DNA of 61,472 bases from Sphingobium sp. (GCA_003248935.1 QFQF01000018.1:1-61472), one strand, 5' to 3'; positions 26,476-35,777 are shown, counted from the first letter of the stretch. The notes: generated from the sequence alone by a model not told the origin. Program-made: numbers and translations.

Positions 26476-27591
26476 ATGCCCAAGACAGGCTTCTATTCCA
26501 ACGAACGCACGTTCTGGCATGCGACCGGCATGCAGGTGCTTTTCCTGCCGATCGGCGACTGGGTACAGCCGACGAGCGGAACGGTGGGTGCGGACACCCC
26601 GGATTCCAAGCGGCGCTTCCTCAATCTGACGCGGGCATCCGGCCTGCTCGACAAGCTGGCCACTCGGGATGCCGCGCCCGCGACCGTCGAGGATCTGCTT
26701 CGCATCCATCCGGCGAGCTATATTGAGGAATTCAAGCGCGTCAGCGATGCCGGCGGCGGCGACCTGGGGCTGCTCGCTCCCTTTCTGAAAGGCGGGTTCG
26801 AGATCGCAGCGATATCGACCGGCCTTGCCATCGCGGCGGTGGACGACGTGATGTCCGGCGCCGTCGACAACGCCTATGCCCTTTGCCGTCCCGCAGGACA
26901 CCATTGCCTTGCCGACCAGTCGATGGGCTTCTGCCTGTTGGCGAACATTCCGATCGCGATCGAGGCCGCGCGCGCGCGGCATGGCCTGAAACGCGTCGCC
27001 GTCATAGACTGGGACGTCCATCACGGAAACGGGACGCAATCGATCTATTATGAGGATGCCGACGTCCTCACCATTTCCCTTCATCAGGAAAACTGCTTTC
27101 CGCCGGGCTATGGTGGACTCGAGGATCGCGGAGCGGGCGCAGGCCAGGGCGCCAACCTCAACATTCCGCTTCCCGCCGGAAGCGGACACGACACCTATCT
27201 CTACGCCTTCGAAAAGCTCGTCGTTCCGGCATTGGAACGGCATCAGCCCGAGCTGATCATCGTCGCCAGTGGCCTCGATGCCAGCGCAGTTGATCCGCTG
27301 GCACGCATGCTGCTCTACAGCGACACCTACCGGGAATTGACGCAGGCGGCGATGGCAGCGGCGGACCGCCTGTGCGGCGGAAAGCTGGCCGTCGTACATG
27401 AAGGCGGATATTCCGAGGCCTATGTGCCGTTCTGCGGCCATGCCATCCTCGAAACGCTCAGTGGCGTTTCCACCGATGTCGTCGATGCACAAGTCGACTT
27501 TTTCCGGGCGCAACAGCCCAGCGAACGGGTCGCGACCTTTCATCGGCAGTTGATCGACGAACAGGTCGAAGGCTGGCGGAACGCGGGCTGA
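26476..27591 (+). CDS. Class II histone deacetylase-like (acetylpolyamine-type) amidohydrolase
   Basis: This 371-aa zinc deacetylase carries the arginase-fold HDAC motifs RPAGHHCLADQSMGFCL, the metal-binding IDWDVHHGNGTQSIYY, then SLHQENCFPPGYGG and VASGLDASAVDPLARM. Bacterial members act on acetylpolyamines or other small acylated amines rather than histones. It follows the amidase on the same strand, so both should be controlled by the TetR-type site. The pair would strip acyl groups from amines before oxidation by the copper amine oxidase. Confidence 0.88.
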   Translation: MPKTGFYSNERTFWHATGMQVLFLPIGDWVQPTSGTVGADTPDSKRRFLNLTRASGLLDKLATRDAAPATVEDLLRIHPASYIEEFKRVSDAGGGDLGLLAPFLKGGFEIAAISTGLAIAAVDDVMSGAVDNAYALCRPAGHHCLADQSMGFCLLANIPIAIEAARARHGLKRVAVIDWDVHHGNGTQSIYYEDADVLTISLHQENCFPPGYGGLEDRGAGAGQGANLNIPLPAGSGHDTYLYAFEKLVVPALERHQPELIIVASGLDASAVDPLARMLLYSDTYRELTQAAMAAADRLCGGKLAVVHEGGYSEAYVPFCGHAILETLSGVSTDVVDAQVDFFRAQQPSERVATFHRQLIDEQVEGWRNAG

Positions 27592-27601
27592 CTTCCACAC
27601 T

Positions 27602-27640
27602 GACAGGGACCAGGTGAGTAAATCTCGACTGGTCCCTGTC
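27602..27640. terminator. Hairpin between convergent operons
   Basis: GACAGGGACCAG (27602-27613) pairs perfectly with CTGGTCCCTGTC (27629-27640) around a 15-base loop. It lies between the deacetylase (ends 27591, plus) and pobR (ends 27702, minus). No T-run on the plus strand. Confidence 0.65.
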
Positions 27641-27701
27641 CCGGGCTCATCGGACCACAGGCCGCGTCACCGCACGCCTCCCGGTAATCCCGGCCATGGC
27701 A

Positions 27702-28574
27702 TCAACGTCTTTGCGCCTCCCTGTAGGCGCGCGGAGACATGCGCATCTGCCGCTGGAAGAAGCGGGAGAAATAGGCCGGGTCGGAAAAGCCGATGGAGAA
27801 GCCGATCTCGGCGATCGACAGATTGCTGTAGAGCAGCGACCGTCGCGCCTCGAGCAATGCCCGTTCGTCCAACAGCCGCGCGGGTGATGCACCCGCGACC
27901 TTTGCACAGGCGACGCGCAGGGCCGTTTCGCTGACGCCGAGGGCGGCGGCGTGAACCGACACCGGCTCGCGCAGGCGGAACCGTTGCTCGATCCGCTCAC
28001 GCAGCCGCGCGACCGTCGCCACATGGGCGGGGGGTACCGCAAGCGGCTGATCGTCCGCCGCATCCACATGACGCAATGCGATCACCAGCAACGACAGGAC
28101 GGCAGCGTCCACCGCCGCCCGGTGACCAGCCGCGACCCATCCCAACTCCCGCATCATATCCGCTGTCAGTGCTCCGACCCTGTCCCCCGCCCCCTGCCCC
28201 AGCCTCGCCACGGCCGAATGGGCGAACAGCGCTGAAAGGTCCGGGTCATGCCGGGCGAGATCGGCGACATAGCGCGAAGCCATGGTAACGACGGAGCCCG
28301 CCGTATCGCGCAACCATTCGAAGCCATGCACGGCCGTTGCGGGCACCAGGATCAGGCAAGGCGCACTGAAACGGATTGTCCGTCCATCCGCCCGCATGGC
28401 ACCGCCGCCGGACGTGACAACGAAGACGTGCGACAATTCGGCGTGGGAATGCGGCTGAATTGTCCATTCGCTGGGACGTGACCGGTCGTCCAGCTCCTCG
28501 ACGTGGACAAAATCCTCGTTCACCAGCCTGTGAGGTTCGCCGTAAAGGTAAAAGGTCGGAATGGCCTGGGCCAT
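27702..28574 (-). CDS. pobR: AraC family regulator, probable PobR
   Basis: This 290-aa protein has an N-terminal cupin-like sensor (PHSHAELSHVFVVTSGGGAM, then PATAVHGFEW) and a C-terminal AraC double helix-turn-helix (VHAAALGVSETALRVACAKV, then LSIAEIGFSIGFSDPAYFSR and FFQRQMRMSPRAYRE). It is divergent from pobA, as are AraC-type PobR activators that respond to 4-hydroxybenzoate. The start is uncertain: ATG 28574 is chosen, but the frame is open to 28727. The 143-base divergent gap should hold its binding sites. Confidence 0.82.
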   Translation of the reverse strand: MAQAIPTFYLYGEPHRLVNEDFVHVEELDDRSRPSEWTIQPHSHAELSHVFVVTSGGGAMRADGRTIRFSAPCLILVPATAVHGFEWLRDTAGSVVTMASRYVADLARHDPDLSALFAHSAVARLGQGAGDRVGALTADMMRELGWVAAGHRAAVDAAVLSLLVIALRHVDAADDQPLAVPPAHVATVARLRERIEQRFRLREPVSVHAAALGVSETALRVACAKVAGASPARLLDERALLEARRSLLYSNLSIAEIGFSIGFSDPAYFSRFFQRQMRMSPRAYREAQRR

Positions 28575-28717
28575 GGTTGCGGATCCACGTGAAGAGGCTG
28601 TTGAATAATCCAAATAATAGATCGAAACGCCCATGTCCAATCGGTGACGCCGCCCTAGACTGACGGCCTGCAACGGGATCGGCGACGGCATGACCGCGCG
28701 ATTCGAGAGGATCTGGA

Positions 28718-29899
28718 ATGCGCACAAAAGTCGCTATCATCGGCGCCGGCCCGGCCGGCATGTTTCTCGCCCACCTGCTCGCCGCCGAGGGGATCGACGC
28801 GATCGTCATCGAACGGAAGGACCGCACCTATGTCGAAGGCCGCGTGCGCGCGGGCGTGCTCGAACAGGTGACCACCGACCTGATGCACCGGCTGGACCTA
28901 GGCGCGCGTCTCGACCGCGAGGGGCTGGTGCATGAGGGCACACAGATTTCCCTGGATGGTGCACTGTTCCGCATCGACATGGCGGCCCTGACCGGCGGCA
29001 GTGCCGTCACCGTCTACGGCCAGCAGGAAGTGATGCACGACCTGTTCGAGGCAGCGCCCGCGCGGGGCGTGCAGATCGAATGGAACGCCGACAATGTCGT
29101 GCTGGAGGGGCTGGACAGCGATACTCCGGTGGTCCGCTGGCAGCAGGGTGGTGTAACGAAGGAACTGCGGTGCGATTTCGTTGCCGGGTGCGACGGCTAT
29201 CATGGCGTCAGCCGCGCCAGCATTCCGGCCCATGTGCTGCGGACGTTCGAGCGGGTCTATCCGTTCGGCTGGCTCGGCATCCTGGCGGACGTGCCGCCCG
29301 CCGACCATGAACTGATCTACGCGAACCATGAGCGCGGCTTTGCGCTTGCTTCGATGCGCTCGCCGACCCGCAGCCGCTATTATATCCAGTGCGGCTTGGA
29401 CGAGGACATCGCTGACTGGCCGGACGAACGCTTCTGGGACGAGCTGTGCCTGCGCCTCGGCCCGGACGCCGCCGCCCGCGTGACGCGCGGCCCCAGCTTT
29501 GAGAAATCGATCGCACCGCTGCGATCCTTTGTATCGGAGCCGATGCGGTGGGGACGCCTGTTCCTGGCAGGCGATGCCGCCCACATCGTGCCGCCCACCG
29601 GGGCGAAGGGTATGAACCTGGCCGTATCCGACGTAACCTTCCTGGGCGAGGCGCTGGTCTCCCACTATCGGGAAGGGTCCGCCGCCGGACTGGACGGATA
29701 TTCCGCCCGCGCGCTCGCCCGTGTGTGGAAGGCCGAGCGCTTTTCCTGGTGGTTCACATCCGTCACGCACCGTTTTCCCGACATGGACGGCTTCGACCGG
29801 CGCGTTCAGGAGGCGGAAATCAACTATATCAGGGGCTCGACAGCCGCCCAGCGCTCGCTGGCGGAGAATTATGTCGGCCTGCCGCTGGAGGCCGCATGA
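28718..29899 (+). CDS. pobA: 4-hydroxybenzoate 3-monooxygenase
   Basis: This 393-aa FAD enzyme hydroxylates 4-hydroxybenzoate to protocatechuate with NADPH and O2. The FAD fold is seen in VAIIGAGPAGMFLAHLLA, the pobA-type segment in RVRAGVLEQVTTDLM, the DG motif in VAGCDGYHGVSR and the GD motif in RLFLAGDAAHIVPPTGAKGM. The length matches PobA. GAGGATCTGGA precedes the ATG. Its stop overlaps the start of pcaH (ATGA), which couples formation and cleavage of protocatechuate. Confidence 0.95.
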   Translation: MRTKVAIIGAGPAGMFLAHLLAAEGIDAIVIERKDRTYVEGRVRAGVLEQVTTDLMHRLDLGARLDREGLVHEGTQISLDGALFRIDMAALTGGSAVTVYGQQEVMHDLFEAAPARGVQIEWNADNVVLEGLDSDTPVVRWQQGGVTKELRCDFVAGCDGYHGVSRASIPAHVLRTFERVYPFGWLGILADVPPADHELIYANHERGFALASMRSPTRSRYYIQCGLDEDIADWPDERFWDELCLRLGPDAAARVTRGPSFEKSIAPLRSFVSEPMRWGRLFLAGDAAHIVPPTGAKGMNLAVSDVTFLGEALVSHYREGSAAGLDGYSARALARVWKAERFSWWFTSVTHRFPDMDGFDRRVQEAEINYIRGSTAAQRSLAENYVGLPLEAA

Positions 29900-30627
29900 A
29901 CAACAATATCACCCCCGATCCCGCAAGCCTGCCCGCCTATCGGCCCGAGGATGCGGGATCGCCGTCATCGCTGTTTCCCGACTATCGTTCCACGGCGTTG
30001 CGCAGCCCGTCGCAGCCGCTGGTGACACTCCCCCAGACCCTCACCGAAGTCACCGGCCCCACCGATTGCTGGGACCAGTTGATGGGCGGCGCGATGGCGG
30101 ACCTCACGACCCAGCATGGCGGCGCGCCCCTCGGCCAGCGGATCGTCGTTTCCGGCCGCGTACTCGATGAGGCCGGCCGGCCGGTGCCCAATACCGTCGT
30201 CGAAATCTGGCAGGCGAATGCCGCGGGGCGCTACATTCACGGCAAGGACAACTGGGATGCACCGCTCGATCCCAATTTCACCGGCGCCGGTCGTGTCATC
30301 ACCGACGCACAGGGACGCTACAGCTACACCACCATCCGTCCCGGCGCTTACCCGTGGGGCAATCACAAGAATGCGTGGCGCCCGGCCCACATTCACCTTT
30401 CCCTGCTCGGTCCCGCATTCGCGACACGGCTGGTGACGCAATTGTATTTCCCGGACGATCCGTTGATCGAGATCGATCCGATCGCCAATGCAGTACCCAT
30501 GCCCTATCGCAACCGGATGGTCTGCCGCTTCGATATTCATACGACTGTCCCTAACTGGGCGCTCGGCTATCTGTTCGATATCGTGCTGAAGGGACGAGAC
30601 CAGACCCCGTTCGAGGAGGGCCGCTGA
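29896..30627 (+). CDS. pcaH: Protocatechuate 3,4-dioxygenase beta subunit
   Basis: This 243-aa subunit carries the non-heme ferric iron of the intradiol dioxygenase. All four expected ligands are visible: Tyr113 (GRYIHGKDNWD), Tyr152 (PGAYPWGNHKNAW), His165 and His167 (RPAHIHLSLLG). It cleaves protocatechuate to 3-carboxy-cis,cis-muconate together with PcaG. It overlaps pobA by four bases and pcaG by one (TGATG). The longer frame upstream to 29548 lies inside pobA and is rejected. Confidence 0.95.
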   Translation: MNNNITPDPASLPAYRPEDAGSPSSLFPDYRSTALRSPSQPLVTLPQTLTEVTGPTDCWDQLMGGAMADLTTQHGGAPLGQRIVVSGRVLDEAGRPVPNTVVEIWQANAAGRYIHGKDNWDAPLDPNFTGAGRVITDAQGRYSYTTIRPGAYPWGNHKNAWRPAHIHLSLLGPAFATRLVTQLYFPDDPLIEIDPIANAVPMPYRNRMVCRFDIHTTVPNWALGYLFDIVLKGRDQTPFEEGR

Positions 30628-31331
30628 TGCAGACCGAACCATCCGAGCTGGAGAGCCGCAACGCGGCGCCCCGCGCCGACAACCTCGACCCCGCTCTGTT
30701 CGGGCAGACCCCCTCGCAGACCGTCGGCCCGTTCTTTCACTATGGCCTGCCGTGGAAGGGCGGCGCCGACCTCGTCGGGCGGTCGGATATGGGCGCCCGG
30801 CCCGAACTGTTCCCGGCCGAGCATTATCTGCTGGGTACGTCCGCATCGACAGGCACGCCGCAGGGCGAGGCGATCGCGGTCGCCGGGCAGGTGCGGGACG
30901 GCAATGGCGACCCCATCGCCGACGCGATGATCGAAATCTGGCAGGCGAACGCAGCGGGGCGCTATCGCAGCGCCGACGACACCCGCGACGACCTGCCGCT
31001 CGACCCGCACTTCACGGGCTTTGGACGCGCCTCGACCGATGAGCAGGGCGTCTATCGTTTCCACACGATCCGTCCGGGCCGTGTGCCAGGCCCGGGCAAC
31101 AGCCTGCAGGCACCGCATATCGCCCTTTCGGTCTTCGGGCGGGGATTGCTGAAGCGTCTCGTCACCCGGCTCTATTTCGCCGGAGCCGAGGGCAATGACA
31201 CAGACCCGGTGCTTGCGCTGGTGCCGGGAGATCGCCAGCATACACTGATCGCGCAGCAGCGCGATGACGGCACCTGGTGGCTGGACATCGTGATCCAGGG
31301 CCGGGATGAAACGGTGTTCTTCGCACTGTAG
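30627..31331 (+). CDS. pcaG: Protocatechuate 3,4-dioxygenase alpha subunit
   Basis: This 234-aa homologue of PcaH opens with QTPSQTVGPFFHYGLPW, the alpha-subunit signature, and keeps the shared core IEIWQANAAGRYRSADDT and HTIRPGRVPGPGNSLQAPHI. The iron-binding pair is reduced (APHIALS where PcaH has AHIHLS), as is normal for the non-catalytic alpha chain. Start ATG 30627 overlaps the pcaH stop. Confidence 0.94.
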   Translation: MQTEPSELESRNAAPRADNLDPALFGQTPSQTVGPFFHYGLPWKGGADLVGRSDMGARPELFPAEHYLLGTSASTGTPQGEAIAVAGQVRDGNGDPIADAMIEIWQANAAGRYRSADDTRDDLPLDPHFTGFGRASTDEQGVYRFHTIRPGRVPGPGNSLQAPHIALSVFGRGLLKRLVTRLYFAGAEGNDTDPVLALVPGDRQHTLIAQQRDDGTWWLDIVIQGRDETVFFAL

Positions 31332-31356
31332 AAACGGCTTGATGAGAGGTGGAGTG

Positions 31357-32502
31357 GTGAGCGACCTGCTGCGTAGCCGACCGGCCAGCACGGCGGAGAT
31401 GATGGCGGTCTTCTCCGACCAGTCGACGCTGCGGCATGCTCTCGCCTTCGAGGCCGCGCTGGCGGCCGCCGAGGCTGAGGAAAGCGTGATCGCCGTGGAG
31501 ATGGCCGAAGCGATCATTGCTTCGTGCCGGGCCATCGCCATCGATCCCATGGCGCTGGCCGAAGAGGCGGCGCTCGCGGGCACGCTTGCCATCCCGCTGG
31601 TCAAGCGGCTGCGCGCTACCCTTCCGCCCCAGGGTGCCGGCAAGGTCCATCATGGCGCCACCAGTCAGGATATGGCGGACAGCATCCTGATGCTCCAGAC
31701 GCGTGACGCGGCCGCGCTGCTGCTCCGCGACGCCGGTCGCATCTGCGACGCCCTGGCGTCCCTCGCTCAACGCCATGCGGCCACGCCCGCGATCGGCCGC
31801 ACACTTCTTCAGGATGCCATTCCGGTCGGCTTCGGCCTGCGCCTCGCTCAGGCGGCCAAGGGGATCGACGAAGCAAGGAGCCGCCTTGCCGCCGACGTCG
31901 CGACCTTCGCCCGGCTGCAATTCGGCGGCGCGGCCGGCACACGTGCGGGCCTGCATGGCAAGGGATGCAGCATAGCCGAGCGCATGGCGCAGGAACTGGG
32001 GCTGGCGAGCGCCGAACCCTGGCATGCACGGCGGGTCGGGACGGCGGCGATAGCGACGGGCATCGGCATCCTGATCGGCAGCGTCGCGAAGCTGGCGCGG
32101 GATATCTCGCTGCTGGCGCAGAACACTGTCGGCGAAGCCCGCGAACCGGTCATCGCCGGACGCGGCGGGTCATCCGCCATGGCGCACAAACGCAATCCGA
32201 CCGGTTGTCAGGTCGCCCTTGCCGCAGCCGCGCGGGCACCGGGGCTCGTTTCCGCCATACTGGGCGCGATGGCACAGGAAGAAGAGCGTGGTCTTGGCGG
32301 ATGGCAGGCGGAGGGGCCAGTGATCGCCGACCTGTTTCTTATTGCCGCCGGTGCACTGGCGGCCATGGCGACGGTTGCCGAGGGGCTGGATATCGACGAA
32401 GGCGCCATCGCCGCCAATCTCTCCCGGGCGGACGTCGGCATGGACATAGGCGAAAGCGAAGCGATCGTGACCGCACTGCTGAAACGGCAAAATCAGGAAT
32501 AG
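31357..32502 (+). CDS. pcaB: 3-carboxy-cis,cis-muconate cycloisomerase
   Basis: This 381-aa fumarase/aspartase superfamily enzyme converts 3-carboxymuconate to 4-carboxymuconolactone. The signature loop is GRGGSSAMAHKRNPTGCQVA; KVHHGATSQDMADSILML and RTLLQDAIPVGFGLRLAQ are further PcaB blocks. The start is taken as GTG 31357, preceded by GAGGTGGA; ATG 31342 is also possible. It lies four bases upstream of pcaL in the same operon. Confidence 0.92.
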   Translation: MSDLLRSRPASTAEMMAVFSDQSTLRHALAFEAALAAAEAEESVIAVEMAEAIIASCRAIAIDPMALAEEAALAGTLAIPLVKRLRATLPPQGAGKVHHGATSQDMADSILMLQTRDAAALLLRDAGRICDALASLAQRHAATPAIGRTLLQDAIPVGFGLRLAQAAKGIDEARSRLAADVATFARLQFGGAAGTRAGLHGKGCSIAERMAQELGLASAEPWHARRVGTAAIATGIGILIGSVAKLARDISLLAQNTVGEAREPVIAGRGGSSAMAHKRNPTGCQVALAAAARAPGLVSAILGAMAQEEERGLGGWQAEGPVIADLFLIAAGALAAMATVAEGLDIDEGAIAANLSRADVGMDIGESEAIVTALLKRQNQE

Positions 32503-32505
32503 ACC

Positions 32506-33690
32506 ATGGCCTTCACATCGAACGCAGACGCCCGCATTTACTGGCGGCTGGATGGCGCACAGGGACGGCCGCCGCTGGTCCTGCTCAATTCCATCGGCAC
32601 CGACATGCACCTGTGGGACGCAGCCCTGCCCCACCTCCTGCCCGCCTTCCGCCTGTTGCGCATCGACATGCGCGGCCATGGCGCGTCGGACGCTCCCGAT
32701 GGCGACTACAGCCTTTCCCTGTTGGCGGACGACGTGTCGGCAGTGATGCGCGACGCCGGGATCGACAGTGCCGCCGTGGCGGGCGTATCTCTGGGCGGCA
32801 TGGTCGCGATGCAACTGGCGCTCGACCATCCGGACAGGGTCTCTGCCCTCGCCCTCATCTGCACATCGGCAGCGATGGACAGCGCCGCCTGGGCAACGCG
32901 GATCGCCGCCGTGCGGGACGGTGGAACCGGCGCGATCGCCGACATGGCCATCGGCCGCTTCCTCTCACCCGACTATGTCGCCGCGCATCCGGAGATCGCC
33001 GACGGCCTCAAGCACGCGCTGATCGGTCAATCCGACGATGGCTATGCCGGTGCGGGCGCCGCCATTCGTGACATGGCACTGGCCGACCGCGTCGCCGCCA
33101 TAACCGTCCCCACCCTCGTCGTGACCGGACAGGTCGATATTTCCACGCCCTACGCCGGTCATGGCGAGCATCTGGTCCAGGCAATTGCGGGTGCCCGCCA
33201 TATTTCGCTGCCCGGTGCGCACCTGCCGCCGATCGAGGCGCCCGGCGGACTTTCAGCTGCCCTCAGGCAGTTCCTGATCGAATCCCCTGCCGTCACGACG
33301 GCCGAGGACACATTGTTCGACGCGGGCCTGCTCAACCGGCGCCGCATCCTGGGCGACGCGTGGGTCGACCAGTCGCTCGCCCGGCGCACGCCGTTCACCG
33401 CCGATTTTCAGGCAATGATCACGCGCATCGCCTGGCACGAGATATGGAGCCGTCCGGGACTGGACGACCGCACCCGCCGCCTGCTGGTCCTGGCCATCAC
33501 CGTCAGCCTGGGCCGATGGGAGGAATTCGCCCTGCACGTCCGCGCCGGACTGACACGCGGCGGCTTCACCCGAGACGAGCTTCGCGAAGTACTCATGCAG
33601 ACAGCGATCTACGCCGGCGTGCCCGCCGCCAATACCGGCTTCGCCGAAGCGCAGAAGATCATGGCCGAAATCAACGGCGGCGAAGCATAG
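32506..33690 (+). CDS. pcaL: Fused 3-oxoadipate enol-lactonase / 4-carboxymuconolactone decarboxylase
   Basis: This 394-aa fusion has two domains. Residues 1 to about 262 form an alpha/beta hydrolase (PcaD) with oxyanion region LLNSIGTDMHLWD, nucleophile elbow VAGVSLGGMVAMQLA and catalytic His in ARHISLPGAHLPP. About 270-390 form the PcaC domain (RRRILGDAWVDQSLARRTPF, then MQTAIYAGVPAANTGFAEA). Together they convert 4-carboxymuconolactone to 3-oxoadipate. The thiolase and CoA-transferase steps (pcaIJ, pcaF) are not in the window. Confidence 0.94.
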   Translation: MAFTSNADARIYWRLDGAQGRPPLVLLNSIGTDMHLWDAALPHLLPAFRLLRIDMRGHGASDAPDGDYSLSLLADDVSAVMRDAGIDSAAVAGVSLGGMVAMQLALDHPDRVSALALICTSAAMDSAAWATRIAAVRDGGTGAIADMAIGRFLSPDYVAAHPEIADGLKHALIGQSDDGYAGAGAAIRDMALADRVAAITVPTLVVTGQVDISTPYAGHGEHLVQAIAGARHISLPGAHLPPIEAPGGLSAALRQFLIESPAVTTAEDTLFDAGLLNRRRILGDAWVDQSLARRTPFTADFQAMITRIAWHEIWSRPGLDDRTRRLLVLAITVSLGRWEEFALHVRAGLTRGGFTRDELREVLMQTAIYAGVPAANTGFAEAQKIMAEINGGEA

Positions 33691-33761
33691 TCCGCGCGCA
33701 GCAGACCATGGCAAAAGCGAGCCAGTTGCAAAGCCGGTAGTTTCCGGTGGCTGAAGTGGCA

Positions 33762-34217
33762 TCAGTCCTCTTCCTTCGCATCCTGCGCTATGATTGAAAG
33801 CGCCGCGTGCAAAGCGTCCGTATCCTGACCGGACAAAAGGGCGCCAAAATGTGCCTCGCGCTCGTCCATGATGCACTCGGCTTTATCCCGCTTTGCTTCA
33901 CCCTGCAGCGTGAGTGTCAGGGCGAGCGATCTTCCATCGACCGGCGATTTTTCAATCAGGCCCCGCCCCGTCAGGGTTGCAATAAGGGGTGCCATGTTTG
34001 CACGCTTGATCCCCAGCACACGCCCGAGATCGCTCTGGATGCAGCGGGGGTTCGCCCCAACCAGAATCAGGATCGTCGCCTCGACGGGACGCAGTCCGAT
34101 CGCGGCAAGATGAGCACCCAGATCGGCCATCATGGCGGCTGACGCGCGGCGCAGACGATATCCCAGGCGCATCGCGACCGGATCGCGCAATCCCGTGAGT
34201 TCAAAGGCTTCTTCCAT
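33762..34217 (-). CDS. ferC: MarR family regulator, FerC-like
   Basis: This 151-aa winged-helix regulator has the MarR pattern RPVEATILILVGANPRCIQS, then LGRVLGIKRANMAPLIATL and the wing LIEKSPVDGRSLALTLTLQG. It is divergent from the vdh-ferBA operon with two palindromes in the 73-base gap. In Sphingobium SYK-6 the MarR protein FerC sits next to ferBA and is released by hydroxycinnamoyl-CoA; the same role is inferred here. Confidence 0.8.
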   Translation of the reverse strand: MEEAFELTGLRDPVAMRLGYRLRRASAAMMADLGAHLAAIGLRPVEATILILVGANPRCIQSDLGRVLGIKRANMAPLIATLTGRGLIEKSPVDGRSLALTLTLQGEAKRDKAECIMDEREAHFGALLSGQDTDALHAALSIIAQDAKEED

Positions 34218-34234
34218 GACGACGTCGTATCGCT

Positions 34235-34273
34235 ATTGCTGATAGCAATCAACGTTGCTATGAATCATAGCAA
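34235..34273. promoter_or_regulatory. Twin palindromic operators between ferC and vdh
   Basis: ATTGCTGATAGCAAT (34235-34249) and TTGCTATGAATCATAGCAA (34255-34273) are both palindromes built from the same half-site, TTGCTAT/ATAGCAA. They lie 18 bases upstream of the vdh start and 18 bases from the ferC start, so a bound MarR dimer could control both directions. Confidence 0.78.
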
Positions 34274-34290
34274 TAAGAGTGGAGTCGGAT

Positions 34291-35742
34291 ATGTCTGGAA
34301 CGGAAGTCCTCCTGTCCATAGGTGGCAAGGCGTGTCGCACGGCATCGACCTTTGAACGCATCAACCCCGTTACCGGCACGATTGCGACGACAGCCGCGGC
34401 AGCGACCGTCGCCGATGCCATTGCAGCCGTGGAGGCGGCGCAGGCAGCGTTTCCCGCGTGGTCGGCGCTCGGCCCCAATGCGCGCCGCGCCGCGCTGACA
34501 AAGGCCGCGAATGCCCTGGAGGCAAAGGCCGACGCATTCATAGACGCCATGATGGAAGAGATCGGGGCGACCGAAGGCTGGGCGCGCTTCAACCTGATGC
34601 TGTCCAGTTCCATGGTGCGGGAGGCCGCCGGCCTTACCACACAGATCGGCGGCGAGGTCATTCCGTCGGACAAGCCCGGCTGCATCGCCCTGGCCGTCCG
34701 CGAAGCGGCCGGCGTGGTCCTGTCGATGGCCCCCTGGAACGCGCCGATCATCCTTGCCACGCGCGCCATTGCCGTGCCCCTCGCCTGCGGCAATACGGTG
34801 GTGCTGAAGGCTTCGGAACAGTGCCCGCGCACCCAAAGCCTGATCGTTCAGGCGTTCGTGGAAGCCGGGCTGGACGGCGGGATCGTCAACCTGATCACCA
34901 ATGCGCCACAGGATGCCGCCGATGTGGTCGGCGCCATGATCGACCATCCGGCCGTGCGCCGGGTCAATTTCACCGGGTCGACGGCTGTGGGCAGGATCAT
35001 CGCGAGACGCTGCGCGGAGAATTTGAAGCCGGTCCTCCTTGAACTGGGCGGAAAGGCACCGGTCGTCATACTGGAGGATGCGGACGTCGACGAGGCGGTC
35101 AAGGCGGCCGCCTTTGGCGCCTTCATGAACCAGGGACAGATATGCATGTCCACCGAGCGGATCATCGTTGTCGACGCCATCGCCGACAGTTTCGTCCGGA
35201 AATTCCAGGCCAAGGTCGCATCGATGCCGGTCGGCGACCCGCGCGAGGGCAAGACGCCGCTGGGCGCAGTGGTGGACCTGAAGACGGTCGCGCATGTCCG
35301 TTCGCTGATCGACGATGCGCTGGCCGCCGGTGCCACGCAGGTGAACGGGGGTGATGCAGACGGGGTACTGATGCCCGCCCATGTCATCGACAGGGTGACC
35401 CCCGACATGAAGCTGTTCCGCGACGAGAGCTTCGGCCCGGTCGTCGGCATCATCCGCGCCCGTGACGAAGCGCACGCGATCGCACTGGCGAACGACTCCG
35501 AATATGGCCTGTCCGCTTCGGTGTTCACCCGCGATACGGCGCGCGGACTGAAAGTCGCACGCCAGATCAAGTCCGGCATCTGCCACATCAACGGTTCGAC
35601 CGTGCATGACGAGGCACAGATGCCGTTCGGCGGCACGAAGGCGTCGGGTTACGGCAAGTTCGGCGGCAAGGCCGGCATCGACAACTTCACCGAACTGCGC
35701 TGGATCACGATGGAAACCGAACCGGGCCACTTCCCGATCTGA
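34291..35742 (+). CDS. vdh: Vanillin / aromatic aldehyde dehydrogenase
   Basis: This 483-aa NAD(P)-dependent aldehyde dehydrogenase oxidises vanillin to vanillate. The NAD-binding stretch is VNFTGSTAVGR, the general base Glu is in LLELGGKAPVVILEDAD and the nucleophile Cys in FMNQGQICMSTERI. INPVTGTIATTAAAAT and the C-terminal HDEAQMPFGGTKASGYGKFG are typical of vanillin/salicylaldehyde dehydrogenases. Start ATG 34291 has GGAG about 7 bases upstream; a GTG at 34279 lies too close to the operator. It is the first gene of the ferulate operon. Confidence 0.87.
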   Translation: MSGTEVLLSIGGKACRTASTFERINPVTGTIATTAAAATVADAIAAVEAAQAAFPAWSALGPNARRAALTKAANALEAKADAFIDAMMEEIGATEGWARFNLMLSSSMVREAAGLTTQIGGEVIPSDKPGCIALAVREAAGVVLSMAPWNAPIILATRAIAVPLACGNTVVLKASEQCPRTQSLIVQAFVEAGLDGGIVNLITNAPQDAADVVGAMIDHPAVRRVNFTGSTAVGRIIARRCAENLKPVLLELGGKAPVVILEDADVDEAVKAAAFGAFMNQGQICMSTERIIVVDAIADSFVRKFQAKVASMPVGDPREGKTPLGAVVDLKTVAHVRSLIDDALAAGATQVNGGDADGVLMPAHVIDRVTPDMKLFRDESFGPVVGIIRARDEAHAIALANDSEYGLSASVFTRDTARGLKVARQIKSGICHINGSTVHDEAQMPFGGTKASGYGKFGGKAGIDNFTELRWITMETEPGHFPI

Positions 35743-35777
35743 TCCCTGCTCAATCCCATTTCCCGGAGACACGTATC

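Noticed and set aside
26476..27591. Acetoin utilisation protein AcuC
   Set aside because: The sequence is of the class II/acetylpolyamine type and its neighbours are amidase and amine oxidase genes rather than acetyl-CoA synthetase or acetoin genes.
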